DNA from: Gemmataceae bacterium
GTDB taxonomy: Bacteria > Planctomycetota > Planctomycetia > Gemmatales > Gemmataceae
Assembly: GCA_009691845.1 (NCBI GenBank)
Contig: SIAJ01000004.1
Span: 62,001-126,000, forward strand
DNA: 64,000 nucleotides
Direction of reading: 5' to 3'
Shown: positions 35,811 to 44,756 of the stretch, piece after piece
Layout of the letters: each line of letters opens with the position of its first letter
How positions within the stretch are numbered: position 1 is the first letter of the stretch
Position numbers and translations under genes: made by a program
Notes under the pieces: model-generated
The model's database searches: none
What the model was told of the DNA's origin: nothing
Seen by the model: only the letters and a program-made list of their open reading frames with translations

Positions 35811-36796
35811 GCATCACCCTCCGCGAGCCGAATGAGCCGTTCCGCATCGGCCATCAACGTATCGGAAATAGGCGAAGAGTTCGGCGCAAATCGGGTGGCA
35901 TCGGCGCTGCGTAAAAATGCTTCACTCTCGGCGATGATCGTCTCGCCGGCTCGTGCTTCGCGCAGATGTTGGCTCAATTCGCCTGAGGTCCGAAATACTC
36001 CGGAAAGGTGGTAGCGATGTGTCAGGTAGTTGGTCGCACACCGCACGACGTCGACGGGCGACGCGGTTGTACTTCGCGTCAGTAGCTGCAACGCCCGCAA
36101 CGCGGAGCGAGCGGCCCGGCTGCGCTGTCGTCGTGCCAATCGTACACCTTCCGGATTCATGAGCCGCCAGATGATGCACCAACCCACCGCGAGGAACGGC
36201 GGTGCGAAAAAACCTAGCCAAATTGTCCAGGAAGGTATCCGGATGGCTGTGGGTGCCAGGCTTTTCGCGAAAGCCGGCACTTCGAGCGGAACGATCGCGC
36301 GTGGCGGAATCGCGGCCTTGCGAATGCTGATGGAAATCGCTGTCGTGCGTACCTTGCGAAAGGGAAGCTCGGGCCGATCCGGCGGCTGGGTGATTCCCGG
36401 ATCGTAGTAGGGAAACACAAACTCCGGGATGGATTGGATTTTCATCCCGCGAGGCCGGAGGCGATACCGAAAGACTCGCGTATCTGCCGCTTCGTTGGCA
36501 AGGTTCGGCTCATCCTCAATCTGAAAGTCGCGAGAGTAGAGTTCGATGTCCGCCAGCTTGGGTCGCTCGACCTCGGCTGCGTTCAGCAGACCCTCGATTC
36601 GGAGTGTGAGAAAAATCGAATCGTCGAGCGTCAACTCGGTCGGCGTGGCAGTCGCTTCAATCTTCACCTTTTTCCCAGCCGCACCGTAGAAGGGTGAGGG
36701 TTGGCCAACGACGGGGATGGAGACTTCCGCTAAAGCCGACTGAGCGGGGACGAAGGAGACGGTAGCAAGAATGACGGTGAGGGCGACTCGGGCCAC
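35807..36796 (-). CDS. BatD-like membrane protein
   Basis: The product has 329 residues. I set the start at a GTG (MARVALTVILATVSFVPAQ) that follows GGGGAGGGG; the frame is open upstream, but that part only shadows the BatC-like gene. After the signal peptide come immunoglobulin-like strands (KVKIEATATPTELTLDDSIF, RYRLRPRGMKIQSIPEFVFP), one membrane helix (IWLGFFAPPFLAVGWCIIW) and a cytoplasmic Arg-rich helical tail. This matches the shorter BatD (oxygen-tolerance) proteins. It is preceded by a G-rich 49-bp spacer and overlaps the BatE-like gene. Confidence 0.8.
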   Translation of the reverse strand: MARVALTVILATVSFVPAQSALAEVSIPVVGQPSPFYGAAGKKVKIEATATPTELTLDDSIFLTLRIEGLLNAAEVERPKLADIELYSRDFQIEDEPNLANEAADTRVFRYRLRPRGMKIQSIPEFVFPYYDPGITQPPDRPELPFRKVRTTAISISIRKAAIPPRAIVPLEVPAFAKSLAPTAIRIPSWTIWLGFFAPPFLAVGWCIIWRLMNPEGVRLARRQRSRAARSALRALQLLTRSTTASPVDVVRCATNYLTHRYHLSGVFRTSGELSQHLREARAGETIIAESEAFLRSADATRFAPNSSPISDTLMADAERLIRLAEGDA

Positions 36797-36845
36797 TTGA
36801 CCCCTCCCCTCAGCCCCTTCCCCGAAACGGAGAGGGGATGCCGGA

Positions 36846-37682
36846 TTACCAATCGTTCGCACGGGGGCGTTCTCCCAGGGTCGCTTCGGCACGAAGTTTC
36901 TGCCGTTCGCGTTGCAGCCGCTCGCCTGTTTTCTTAAGCACAGCCCGGGCATCCTCCGGCGATAACGATGGCACATCATCCGTGTCTGGAATCACGGGGA
37001 GAGTTCCTTGGCCAGGCACCGTCTTGGGAACTTCTTTGGGTGCCGTTCCTTTTTCGTTGCCTTTACCCATCTCGACTTTCGCACCCTTGTCTTGCTTCGC
37101 CGAGCCGTCGTCGATCTTTTCGCGATCCGGTCCGGGCTGCTTCTTCGGATCGGGAGGCGGGTCCTTGGGGTCGGGTGGATTTTCCCAGTCTGGGTCACGT
37201 TCACCCGGCGGCCGCCTGGCTCGGGCCTTGGCCCAAAGCAGCTTGGCGATCTCCAGATTGTCCGATGCATCGTCCTTTGTGCCCTGGTCGTCTGTCCCGC
37301 GGATTGCCAGTTCGTAACACTCGATTGCCGCTTGCAGAAGTTTCATCTCCTTCTCGCCTGATTGCTGAACGAGGGCGTTTCCCAGGTTGTACAGCCCCTT
37401 GGCCCGGCGTTCCCGTGGAATCGCGGCATCGCCAAGCGAGCGACGAAAACAGAGTTCCGCCTTGCGGAAGTCGCCTCGCCGGTACAGGACCATGCCCTTG
37501 TTGAACGCAACCAGGCCCGGATCCAATGTGCGGTCTTCCGCTTGTTGGTACAGCAACTCTGCCGAATCCAGATCGCGACGATAGAACGCTTCGGATGCGG
37601 AGCGCAACAAGTCTTCCGGGGCCGGGCCAGGTCCCGCTCCGATAAGCATGAAAGCAGTTCCCGCCAGAAATAAGGTTTTCAT
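36846..37682 (-). CDS. BatC-like exported TPR protein
   Basis: The product has 278 residues, starting at MKTLFLAGTAFMLIGAGPG (signal peptide). The ATG overlaps the VWA gene stop (ATGA). Three TPR units follow (SASEAFYRRDLDSAELLYQQ, AFNKGMVLYRRGDFRKAELC, KGLYNLGNALVQQSGEKEMK). The C-terminal part is a charged Pro/Lys/Asp-rich region (about residues 145-220) and a short helical end. This is the BatC layout. It is probably a periplasmic adaptor between the VWA protein and the BatD-like protein. Confidence 0.82.
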   Translation of the reverse strand: MKTLFLAGTAFMLIGAGPGPAPEDLLRSASEAFYRRDLDSAELLYQQAEDRTLDPGLVAFNKGMVLYRRGDFRKAELCFRRSLGDAAIPRERRAKGLYNLGNALVQQSGEKEMKLLQAAIECYELAIRGTDDQGTKDDASDNLEIAKLLWAKARARRPPGERDPDWENPPDPKDPPPDPKKQPGPDREKIDDGSAKQDKGAKVEMGKGNEKGTAPKEVPKTVPGQGTLPVIPDTDDVPSLSPEDARAVLKKTGERLQRERQKLRAEATLGERPRANDW

Positions 37683-38764
37683 GGCTCGATCACCCACGCC
37701 AGAATGAAGAACAAGGCACCAATCGCGATAAACCAAACCGCTCGATCGCGGGGTTGGGGTATCGCATCATCGGACAACTCGCGACTTGGACGCGGCTCGA
37801 TGGTCGCGGTGAACCAATCGCCCAGCGACGGTACGTCCTGTCTGGAGGCGAGATACTCACCACGCGTCAGACGGGCAATGTCCCGCAAGACGCCTTCCTG
37901 CAACTTCGTGCCAACGAACTCGACACGATCGCCCTCGCCAAAGGCGAGTTCCGTCGGCTGCGTCGGATTGCCCAGGCCAACCGTGTACACCGGCACCTGA
38001 CGATCGGCAGCGTCCTTGATGCCCCCTTCGGATTCGACATCGACCCCGGGACCATCGCCATCACTGAGCAGGAGAGTATCCTGGTAGCCGGGAAAGCGTG
38101 GATCGTGGGCGGCCAGTGCCATGCGAATCGCGGCTCCGATTCCCGTGCCCGATACGATCTGCTCGTCCGGCTCCGGCCGAATCTCGGGTGGAGGAGCAGT
38201 CGGGCTAAACTCTTCCAACCGGGCACGAACGTGATCATAATCGGACGTTAACGGGCAGACGATCCACGACTTGGCCGCAAACACGACAAGGCCAAGACGG
38301 TGGCCGCCACGTTCCTGAACCTTCGCCAGCAGGGACTCGACACCCGCCCGGGCGGCCTGCCAGCGTTGTTGGTAGCGCGGGTCGGCCATGTCGTTTGCGG
38401 TCATGCTGCGGCTGAGATCGAGCACGACGACCAAATCGCGGCCGACAACAACTCCGGTCTCGCCTCCCTTGCCCCAGCGTGGGCCGGCAGCCGCGACGAT
38501 GAGGGCGGCTAATCCCGCGAACAACAGGAGGAGGGCCCGACGTCGCATACCGGGGCGAAGCGACGACAGGACTGACACCGTTTCTAGTTGGCCAAACCTC
38601 GCCAGCAAGCGTGTTCGTTTTCGGCCGGCGATGATCGACAGCACGCCAAACGCAGGCAAAAGCACCAGTAGGAACAGGTGTTCGGGTCGAGCAAAGGGAA
38701 GTGAGAACGGCAACATGCGTTGACTAGTTTGTGATCTCGGCTGGCTAGATTTCGACCTTGCCAT
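37679..38764 (-). CDS. BatA/BatB-like membrane VWA protein
   Basis: The product has up to 361 residues; an ATG at 38716 (MLPFSLPFARPEHLF) is an equally good start and would begin like other BatA/B proteins. Two N-terminal membrane helices, then the von Willebrand A domain with the MIDAS motif VVLDLSRSMTANDM, the threonine region LTSDYDH and the acidic LLSDGDGPGVD, and a last C-terminal helix (VWFIAIGALFFILAWVIEP). It heads a four-gene operon. The usual MoxR ATPase and DUF58 genes are not adjacent; the gene upstream is hemD. Confidence 0.87.
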   Translation of the reverse strand: MARSKSSQPRSQTSQRMLPFSLPFARPEHLFLLVLLPAFGVLSIIAGRKRTRLLARFGQLETVSVLSSLRPGMRRRALLLLFAGLAALIVAAAGPRWGKGGETGVVVGRDLVVVLDLSRSMTANDMADPRYQQRWQAARAGVESLLAKVQERGGHRLGLVVFAAKSWIVCPLTSDYDHVRARLEEFSPTAPPPEIRPEPDEQIVSGTGIGAAIRMALAAHDPRFPGYQDTLLLSDGDGPGVDVESEGGIKDAADRQVPVYTVGLGNPTQPTELAFGEGDRVEFVGTKLQEGVLRDIARLTRGEYLASRQDVPSLGDWFTATIEPRPSRELSDDAIPQPRDRAVWFIAIGALFFILAWVIEP

Positions 38765-38769
38765 CGAAT

Positions 38770-38839
38770 GATTGTCGCCTTTCGCTCCGCGAAAGGGCGG
38801 GGCCAGCGTCGTTCTTTCGCGGAGCGAAAGGCGACAATC
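38770..38839. repeat. Perfect 26-bp inverted repeat between hemD and the VWA gene
   Basis: GATTGTCGCCTTTCGCTCCG... (38770-38795) and its exact reverse complement (38814-38839) are separated by 18 bases. Each arm itself contains the palindromic core CTTTCGCGGAGCGAAAG. It may terminate hemD or be a dispersed element. Confidence 0.85.
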
Positions 38840-38863
38840 ACTAAGCTCGCATTTCCCGCGCCG

Positions 38864-39679
38864 TTACTCCGACCCAAGTGCCCGGCGAATGTGAACGACC
38901 AAGTTTTTCATTTGGAACCCCTGTTCCGGCTGGATGTCCACTCGGGCCCCGATTCGCTTCAGGGTCTCACTCACGACCGGCCCAACCGAAGCGATCTTCA
39001 CGCGATCGAGCCCTTGCTTCCAGCGATCTTCGATCTTGCGTTCAACGGCCACTTCGACCATTCGGTCGATCTGCGGCGAACTCGTGAAGACGATGGCGTC
39101 CACCTTCCCGTCGGCCATGCGCGTGATGAGGTCGGCCACGCGTTCCGAATCTGCGGCAGGGGCATACACGTATGGTTGCACGGGCCGGCCATTCGCACCG
39201 GCCGAGGCTAGAAAATCCATCAGTGGCGGATTGCTCTCGCTATAGAGTTGCACGCCGACCGACTTGCCCGAAAGAGATTCGCTGCGGAGTGTCGCGATCA
39301 CGCCATCGGTCGTCGGAGCGCTGGCCACCAGGGTTGGCTTGAGCCCAATTTCGCGGAGAGCCTGGCCCGGCTTCGGACCGCGCGTAACGACAATCGTCGA
39401 TGCGAAGGCGGCAACGACTTCGTCTTTCATGCCCGCCCGAGCGGCAAAACCAATCATGCGGCGAAGTCCTTCGCCGGTGAGAAGCACAACATAGTCGTAT
39501 CGCTTGGCTACGAGTTCCTTCAGCCACGCAACGACGGGCTCGGGATTGGGTGCGTCGAGGATGCTGAGCATGGGACAACGAAGCGTACTCGCCCCCTCTT
39601 TTTCTAGAAGCGTCGCGAGTTCTTCGAGCTGCCTGCCCTCGGCCAGGGCGATTGTTTTTCCGGTGAGTGGTAAAGCCAT
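38864..39679 (-). CDS. hemD: Uroporphyrinogen-III synthase
   Basis: The product has 271 residues and the two-lobed HemD fold. Typical segments are the start LTGKTIALAEGRQLEELATL, YDYVVLLTGEGLRRM, VVTRGPKPGQALREIGL, the second-lobe strand VQLYSESNPPLMDFL, VDAIVFTSSPQIDRM and VKIASVGPVVSETLKRIGAR. The enzyme closes and inverts ring D of hydroxymethylbilane to give uroporphyrinogen III. The family is poorly conserved, but the order of strands and the closing ASVGP-x-x-SETLK are convincing. No other heme gene is next to it. Confidence 0.85.
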   Translation of the reverse strand: MALPLTGKTIALAEGRQLEELATLLEKEGASTLRCPMLSILDAPNPEPVVAWLKELVAKRYDYVVLLTGEGLRRMIGFAARAGMKDEVVAAFASTIVVTRGPKPGQALREIGLKPTLVASAPTTDGVIATLRSESLSGKSVGVQLYSESNPPLMDFLASAGANGRPVQPYVYAPAADSERVADLITRMADGKVDAIVFTSSPQIDRMVEVAVERKIEDRWKQGLDRVKIASVGPVVSETLKRIGARVDIQPEQGFQMKNLVVHIRRALGSE

Positions 39680-39776
39680 GGATCGGAGTCCGCACGGTCG
39701 GGGAAGTAAGGTTTTTTATGAGAAGTCGGTGTGGGCGTTGCAGGTTCTTGGCATGGGGGTGAAACGCGCTTCGTGC

Positions 39777-40961
39777 TTACCGCTTGATGGTCTTCGGAAT
39801 CGGCCCCGACGCGTGCGGCCAGTCGGTGGGCTTATAGGCAATCTTCAGATGCGGCGTATCGATCCGCTTGCCTCCCTCTTTGTGGCTGGTCATGATTGCG
39901 TCCAGAATGCCGGTCGTCAGGAGTGTTCGTTCGACCGGATACGGCGGATGGTTCGTCAGTATCAGCTTTTCAATGGCCTTCGTCAGTTCGGAGAAATGTG
40001 CGAACGGATCGGGCTGCTGCAAGTAGAACTGGCACGAACGCGGCTTGGCTTCCCCTTTGATTTGCCCGGCGAAGCAGAACGCCCCGCCGTCTCCCTCGTA
40101 AAGAAACCCGTTCAGCAAGGCCACGCTGGCCTTGAGACCATCGAGATACTCGATGAGCCAGACGGATGACTCCTTGTTCTTGAGCGTGACCTCACGATAG
40201 TCCCCCTTCGCGGTTTCCGGCGCGTGTTGAATCGATTCTTCCAACAGCGCCTTCGAGAACTCGCCACGATCGCAAGCCTTCCACATTTCTTCGCCCTTCA
40301 GAACCTGAACGGACTTCACACCGACCTCGCCACCCTTTCGGCGTTCGACCATGCACTGCAAGCCTTCCAACGCGTGGAACCCGTACGCTTCGAGCGGGCC
40401 GTAGCCAAGCGCAAGGGCTTCCGTCAACGCGCAATCGCGTGGCAATGTCAGGCTGGGGCGTCGCCAGGTCACTGGAATCGACGAGCCGGCCAGGAAGGGA
40501 ATCATCAATTTTCGGGCTTCGTCGTACATCCACTTGGCATCGTCCCAGCCTGGCGAAAGATGTTTGTCGTTGAAGACCGGAACCGCACGCTTCAAACGTG
40601 CGAAGACCTTGGTCGCCTCCTCGAAGAATTTGCGGCGTGGGTACTGAATCTGGCCTTTCTCGTTGTTCGGATATTTGCCGTGCTCCGCGATGCTGATGAA
40701 GCCTTCGACGGCGAGTTTGTCGCCTCCGAGCGTCAGTGCTTCCTCGATCGACTTGCACAACCGCACGCCATGCTTCTTGGCGAGGGCCTGGCTCATATCG
40801 TTGTCGGGAAATTGATCGACATAAAGTGAGACGAGCTTGATTCCGTAGAGGTCCTTGCCGTCGTGATTCGGCCCTTCCAGGATCTTGCCCAGGATGATGT
40901 CGGAATGCGAATGGCGGAAATACGCCGTAGTCGCGGCAGCAACGGGTTTGGGATCCGGCAT
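39777..40961 (-). CDS. Gfo/Idh/MocA-like protein, planctomycete type
   Basis: The product has 394 residues. The segment KLVSLYVDQFPDNDMSQALA, HGVRLCKSIEEALTLGGDKL and EGFISIAEHGKYPNNEKGQ resembles the NAD-binding half of Gfo/Idh/MocA oxidoreductases, but the N-terminal GxGxxG signature is not seen. The later half is mixed alpha/beta (LGYGPLEAYGFHALEGLQCM). It is the last gene of a same-strand set with a TIM-barrel isomerase and a small protein, which hints at sugar or cyclitol metabolism. Redox activity is unproven. Confidence 0.7.
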   Translation of the reverse strand: MPDPKPVAAATTAYFRHSHSDIILGKILEGPNHDGKDLYGIKLVSLYVDQFPDNDMSQALAKKHGVRLCKSIEEALTLGGDKLAVEGFISIAEHGKYPNNEKGQIQYPRRKFFEEATKVFARLKRAVPVFNDKHLSPGWDDAKWMYDEARKLMIPFLAGSSIPVTWRRPSLTLPRDCALTEALALGYGPLEAYGFHALEGLQCMVERRKGGEVGVKSVQVLKGEEMWKACDRGEFSKALLEESIQHAPETAKGDYREVTLKNKESSVWLIEYLDGLKASVALLNGFLYEGDGGAFCFAGQIKGEAKPRSCQFYLQQPDPFAHFSELTKAIEKLILTNHPPYPVERTLLTTGILDAIMTSHKEGGKRIDTPHLKIAYKPTDWPHASGPIPKTIKR

Positions 40962-40981
40962 GATTCGATCCGGTAAAGCAC

Positions 40982-41272
40982 TTACGATTGGCGATCGGGG
41001 TACGTCTGAGCACTATTCGCTTTCGCGTTGTACTTGGCACGATTCGGATCGTCGGCAGCGAGGGGCGTGAGGTATTCTTCCGACGCGGGGATATCGTACC
41101 AGGCTCCATCGCCAAAATCGACGATGGCCTTGCCCGACCAGTTTACGGTCACGACCCGGCCGATGCGGCCTTCGAATCGCTTCAACTCTTCGCGGTCGGC
41201 ATTGGCGGTCACGATCCGATCAGTCCAGAGGGACTTGAGTTCTTCGGCAGTGTCCCAGTTGAATTTGGCCAT
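40982..41272 (-). CDS. Small SH3-like protein, unknown function
   Basis: The product has 96 residues. An N-terminal helix (FNWDTAEELKSLWTDRIVTA) is followed by a small beta barrel (GRIGRVVTVNWSGKAIVDFG, GAWYDIPASEEYL). This looks like a cytoplasmic SH3-type fold and carries no signal peptide. It lies 20 bp upstream of the Gfo/Idh-like gene and 67 bp after the isomerase gene on the same strand, so it is probably in that operon. I do not recognise a named family. Confidence 0.7.
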   Translation of the reverse strand: MAKFNWDTAEELKSLWTDRIVTANADREELKRFEGRIGRVVTVNWSGKAIVDFGDGAWYDIPASEEYLTPLAADDPNRAKYNAKANSAQTYPDRQS

Positions 41273-41339
41273 GTTAAATGGACCTGGCGTTGATGTTCTG
41301 TTCGGGCCGCTGGCTCGCGCTAAACGTCATGGATCATTC

Positions 41340-42332
41340 TTACTTAAAAGCCGCGCCGCCAACCGGTGTCGCCGGCTCAAAATCCAATCGCTTGACAAAC
41401 TCGCACGCTTCGCGGGCACCGGCCTCGCGGTCCATGCCACGATCATGATATTCGACGGCGAGCGGACCGGTGTAGCCGACTTCGTTCAACGCACGAATCA
41501 CGCCTTCCCAATCGATGCCGCCACGGCCTGGGGAGCGAAACTGCCAACCACGCCGCGGGTCGCCGCTCGGGAGATAGCCATTCAGTACCCCGGCCCGTCC
41601 ATTGAGCGTCAGAACTGCGTCCTTGACATGGACGTGAAAAATGCGGTCGCCGAATCGGCGGACAAACTCGATCGGATCAATCCCTTGCCAGTGTAGATGA
41701 CTGGGGTCGAAGGTGAAGCCAAACTCGGGCCTGCCGTGAAGTGCGTCGAGAACCACCTCGGTGGAATACAGATCGAAGGCAATTTGCCCCGGGTGTACTT
41801 CAAACGCGAATTTCACCCCTTCATCGCGAGCCACGTCCAGCACGGGAGCCCAGAGTTTTACGAAATCCTGCAGACCGGCCGCGATGATCTCCGGCGTCGG
41901 CCCCGGATAGCCCGCAACGTAGGACCACAGTGGCGATCCCGTGAAGCCGCCAACGACGGATGCCCCGAGTTTTTGGGCTGCCTGGAACGTGGCCGCCATC
42001 TCCTCGGCTGCCCGTTGACGCACGCCGGTTGGCTTGCCGTCGCCCCACACGTATTCAGGCAAGATCGCTTTGTGCCGAATGTCGATGGGATCGCAAACAG
42101 CCTGCCCCGTGCGATGATTGCTGAGAACCGGCACCTGTAGATCGTGACCCGAGAGCAAATCCAGCTTTTGCGAGACGTAATCCGATTCGCTCAGGGATCG
42201 CTGAACTTCGAAGTGATCGCCCCAGCAGCAGAGTTCCAGGCCGGCGTAACCCCAGTCGGCCGCCCGCGAAGCCAGGTCCGCGAGCGGCACATCCGTCCAG
42301 CCGTTAGTGAAGAGAATGACGGGACGCGGCAT
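41340..42332 (-). CDS. Sugar phosphate isomerase/epimerase (xylose-isomerase-like TIM barrel)
   Basis: The product has 330 residues in the AP endonuclease 2 / xylose-isomerase-like family. Metal-ligand segments are visible: [15 protein letters not shown] (Glu, His), [14 protein letters not shown] (Asp, His), [11 protein letters not shown] (His, Asp/Lys) and [13 protein letters not shown] (Glu). Typical reactions are isomerisation or epimerisation of sugars, inosose and related compounds. It heads the small operon with the SH3-like and Gfo/Idh-like genes, an association common in planctomycetes. The substrate is not predictable. Confidence 0.87.
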   Translation of the reverse strand: MPRPVILFTNGWTDVPLADLASRAADWGYAGLELCCWGDHFEVQRSLSESDYVSQKLDLLSGHDLQVPVLSNHRTGQAVCDPIDIRHKAILPEYVWGDGKPTGVRQRAAEEMAATFQAAQKLGASVVGGFTGSPLWSYVAGYPGPTPEIIAAGLQDFVKLWAPVLDVARDEGVKFAFEVHPGQIAFDLYSTEVVLDALHGRPEFGFTFDPSHLHWQGIDPIEFVRRFGDRIFHVHVKDAVLTLNGRAGVLNGYLPSGDPRRGWQFRSPGRGGIDWEGVIRALNEVGYTGPLAVEYHDRGMDREAGAREACEFVKRLDFEPATPVGGAAFK

Positions 42333-42342
42333 CTACCACCCA

Positions 42343-42420
42343 TAGTAGTCCGCACATTCCGTGTGCGGACCTGCCGACCAAGTTGTGAACTGTCGGCACA
42401 CGCGAGTGTGCCGACTACTA
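42343..42420. repeat. Paired palindromes (BIME-like), overlapping a stop codon
   Basis: Two hairpins, GTCCGCACA/TGTGCGGAC (42348-42370) and GTCGGCACAC/GTGTGCCGAC (42392-42415), are enclosed by outer arms TAGTAGTC/GACTACTA. The last three bases supply the TAG stop of the membrane-protein gene. Confidence 0.85.
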
Positions 42421-44055
42421 AATTACCGGGCCGGCCCCATCCGCAGGCGGGCTAGGTTGCTTCAAGGTCGGAGCATCCACGGGCACGGAAACCGGTGCTG
42501 TTGGTGTCGGAATCGGAGCAGGCGTGGGTGACGGCGCGAACGGCGGAGCATCCGGGGCTTCCTCCTCCACATACACCTCGTCCAACTCCGTTTCGTCCAC
42601 ACGTTTTCGCATCAACAGGTAGATCTGCGACGAGGCCGTCCAGAAGTAGCTGTAGCTGAAACCGATCACCATCAGGAACACCAGCGTGATCCAGAAGCTT
42701 ACCATCCCCGCCCCGGCGTGGTTGTACCAGGTGTAGTCTTCCATGTACTTGTCGAACTCTGGATGCGTATGTTCACCGCGATCGTTGATTTCAGCCGGGC
42801 TGCCCTGCGTGAGAAGTTGCTTCCAGCCGAGCGATTCAGGGGAGTAGATGAACAAATACTCCGGAGAGCGATCGGCGCCCCAGGCCGGGAATTTGCTTAC
42901 TCCCCACTTCGCGAAGTAGGTCGTCAGCGAGCCGACGACGACGACAAACAGCGTGAGTAGAGCACCGTAGGCGATGGCCACGATGCAATACCACAGGTAA
43001 TGCCAGGGAGATTCGTACACGTAGTTGTACGATCGACTCATGGCATCGAAGGTATCGCTCCCCTCGGCACTCAGTGTGGTGTACATCATCGGATAGCCAA
43101 TCATGCCGACGAGGACGAGCGTCATCACCAGCCCAGCGATCAGCGGTAGCCACCAGAAGAGACCATCGAAGATATCGCCTACTCCCGGGATCCAGTGGAT
43201 CACGCCGAACAACATGCAGCAGAGTACCAGGAAGCCAATCAGGAAAATCGGCACCAGCGGGGAGAGCAGGTACGAGAGGTAACGCCGCTTCACATAGGCG
43301 ATCGATTCGCGAAGGCCTCCCCCTTCCTTGCCGGCCAGTTGCATCAAGGCCATTCGGGTCAGCACGCCACCAAAGAACGCCCAGACCACGAGCAGCCAGA
43401 AAATGAGCGACAGGACGTAGATGTAGCCCCAGAAACTCGCTCGATGATCGAAGAGGTAGTAAACCGGGGTGAGGAATTTTAGCAGGGGTTCGACGAGGTT
43501 CGGAAACTGATAAGTCCCGATCTGTTTAACGGCCTCACGACGTTCCGGGCCCGATCCACCGACAACGGTCCGCGTCAGGAGGTAGGGGTTAGGCCCGCGA
43601 TTCTCATCCCAGGGCATGGTGCGATACTTACCGCCATAGCCCATTTCGAGCCGCTTGTTACGCGAAAGCACATCGGGATGCCGTTCCTGGTAATATTTGG
43701 CATAGCGATCGCTGTGTCGGTCGGTTGGTCCAGCCAACTCGTGCATCAATGCCCAGCTATCCAGAGACCTGGCGTACTCTTTCGCGGCCCAGCGTTTCCG
43801 ATCGTCTTCACTTTCCAGCTTGGTCTCTTTCTTGGCCTTCTCCTCGAAAGTGCTCAGATTCGGCTCGGCCCAAGCGGTATAAAAGAGTAACGAGATGAGC
43901 CACCAGCCGAGGGCGGTGGCGAGAATGCCGCCGGCAGCGACGATCAGCTTGAATGGATCGAGCGCCACCAGAAAGGTGCCGAACACTTTTGTCCAGGAAG
44001 CAGGCTTGGGCCTCCAGGCGGAATTACCCTGCGAACCTGTGCGCTCCTCGGCCAT
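42418..44055 (-). CDS. Polytopic membrane protein, unknown function
   Basis: The product has 545 residues with about seven membrane segments, for example LIVAAGGILATALGWWLISLL near residue 40, YIYVLSLIFWLLVVWAFFGG, YLLSPLVPIFLIGFLVLCCM, LPLIAGLVMTLVLVGMIGYP, AYGALLTLFVVVVGSLTTYF and WITLVFLMVIGFSYSYFWTA. Residues about 65-190 form a charged soluble loop. The C terminus is Pro/Ala/Thr-rich and disordered. Large multi-helix proteins like this are common in planctomycetes, but I know no function. The stop codon lies inside the paired palindrome. Confidence 0.85.
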   Translation of the reverse strand: MAEERTGSQGNSAWRPKPASWTKVFGTFLVALDPFKLIVAAGGILATALGWWLISLLFYTAWAEPNLSTFEEKAKKETKLESEDDRKRWAAKEYARSLDSWALMHELAGPTDRHSDRYAKYYQERHPDVLSRNKRLEMGYGGKYRTMPWDENRGPNPYLLTRTVVGGSGPERREAVKQIGTYQFPNLVEPLLKFLTPVYYLFDHRASFWGYIYVLSLIFWLLVVWAFFGGVLTRMALMQLAGKEGGGLRESIAYVKRRYLSYLLSPLVPIFLIGFLVLCCMLFGVIHWIPGVGDIFDGLFWWLPLIAGLVMTLVLVGMIGYPMMYTTLSAEGSDTFDAMSRSYNYVYESPWHYLWYCIVAIAYGALLTLFVVVVGSLTTYFAKWGVSKFPAWGADRSPEYLFIYSPESLGWKQLLTQGSPAEINDRGEHTHPEFDKYMEDYTWYNHAGAGMVSFWITLVFLMVIGFSYSYFWTASSQIYLLMRKRVDETELDEVYVEEEAPDAPPFAPSPTPAPIPTPTAPVSVPVDAPTLKQPSPPADGAGPVI

Positions 44056-44241
44056 GCTCCATCCCCTTACGCGGTTCCATGTTGCTAATCACACGCGGTG
44101 CGGCCCGCGCGACGATGGAACATTTATAGGTTTAGGGGAACGGGCGGCAATCTCGGCTCGTCTTTCAGTGATTTCCGTTGACACGATCCGGCCGATTGAG
44201 CGATCATGTGGCTGTTCAACTTTCCTCTTGAGGTAACATCC

Positions 44242-44652
44242 ATGTGGTACGTACGTTTCTGCTGCGGGATTGCAATTGTGGGCCTGTCGGCCTCACTGCC
44301 GGCCGCGGACGATAAGGTTCGCTCGCCCAAGGAAATCATGGCCAGCACGCACAGCTTCAAGGGCCTGCTCAAGCAAGCCGAAAACGGCGTGAAGGCCGAC
44401 GAGCCAAAATGGGAAGACTTGCAGAAGGTCGCCACCCAATACGCCAAAGAAACGGAAGAATTCAGTAAGACCAAGAACCCCGTGGCCGGCAAGGAAGATC
44501 TCTGGAAGGAACTGACGCTCAAACTGGCCAAATCCGGGAAAGAAGCCGAGGCCGCAGCCAAGAAGAAAGACGCGGCAGCGCTGAAGAAACTCACGGCCGA
44601 CATCCGTGGCGAACAGTGCGCCAGGTGCCACGATACGTTTCGAGTGAAATGA
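44242..44652 (+). CDS. Small exported c-type cytochrome
   Basis: The product has 136 residues. The start MWYVRFCCGIAIVGLSASLP gives a signal peptide and follows GAGG; an ATG 36 bp upstream lacks these. The mature protein is helical and Lys/Glu/Ala-rich. The only heme motif, EQCARCHDTFR, sits at the very C terminus, as in the four-helix cytochrome c' / c-556 group. Heme is therefore probably bound at the end of a helical bundle. It is divergent from the membrane-protein gene and convergent with the cytochrome-WD40 operon. Confidence 0.85.
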   Translation: MWYVRFCCGIAIVGLSASLPAADDKVRSPKEIMASTHSFKGLLKQAENGVKADEPKWEDLQKVATQYAKETEEFSKTKNPVAGKEDLWKELTLKLAKSGKEAEAAAKKKDAAALKKLTADIRGEQCARCHDTFRVK

Positions 44653-44756
44653 GAATGCTGCGGAGAGGGATCTGCGGTCTGTCTGCCTCTTAAACTCGAT
44701 CGCCGCGATTGGACAGACCGGAGGTCCGTCCCCACATGGCGACTGTCGTTGCTTGG

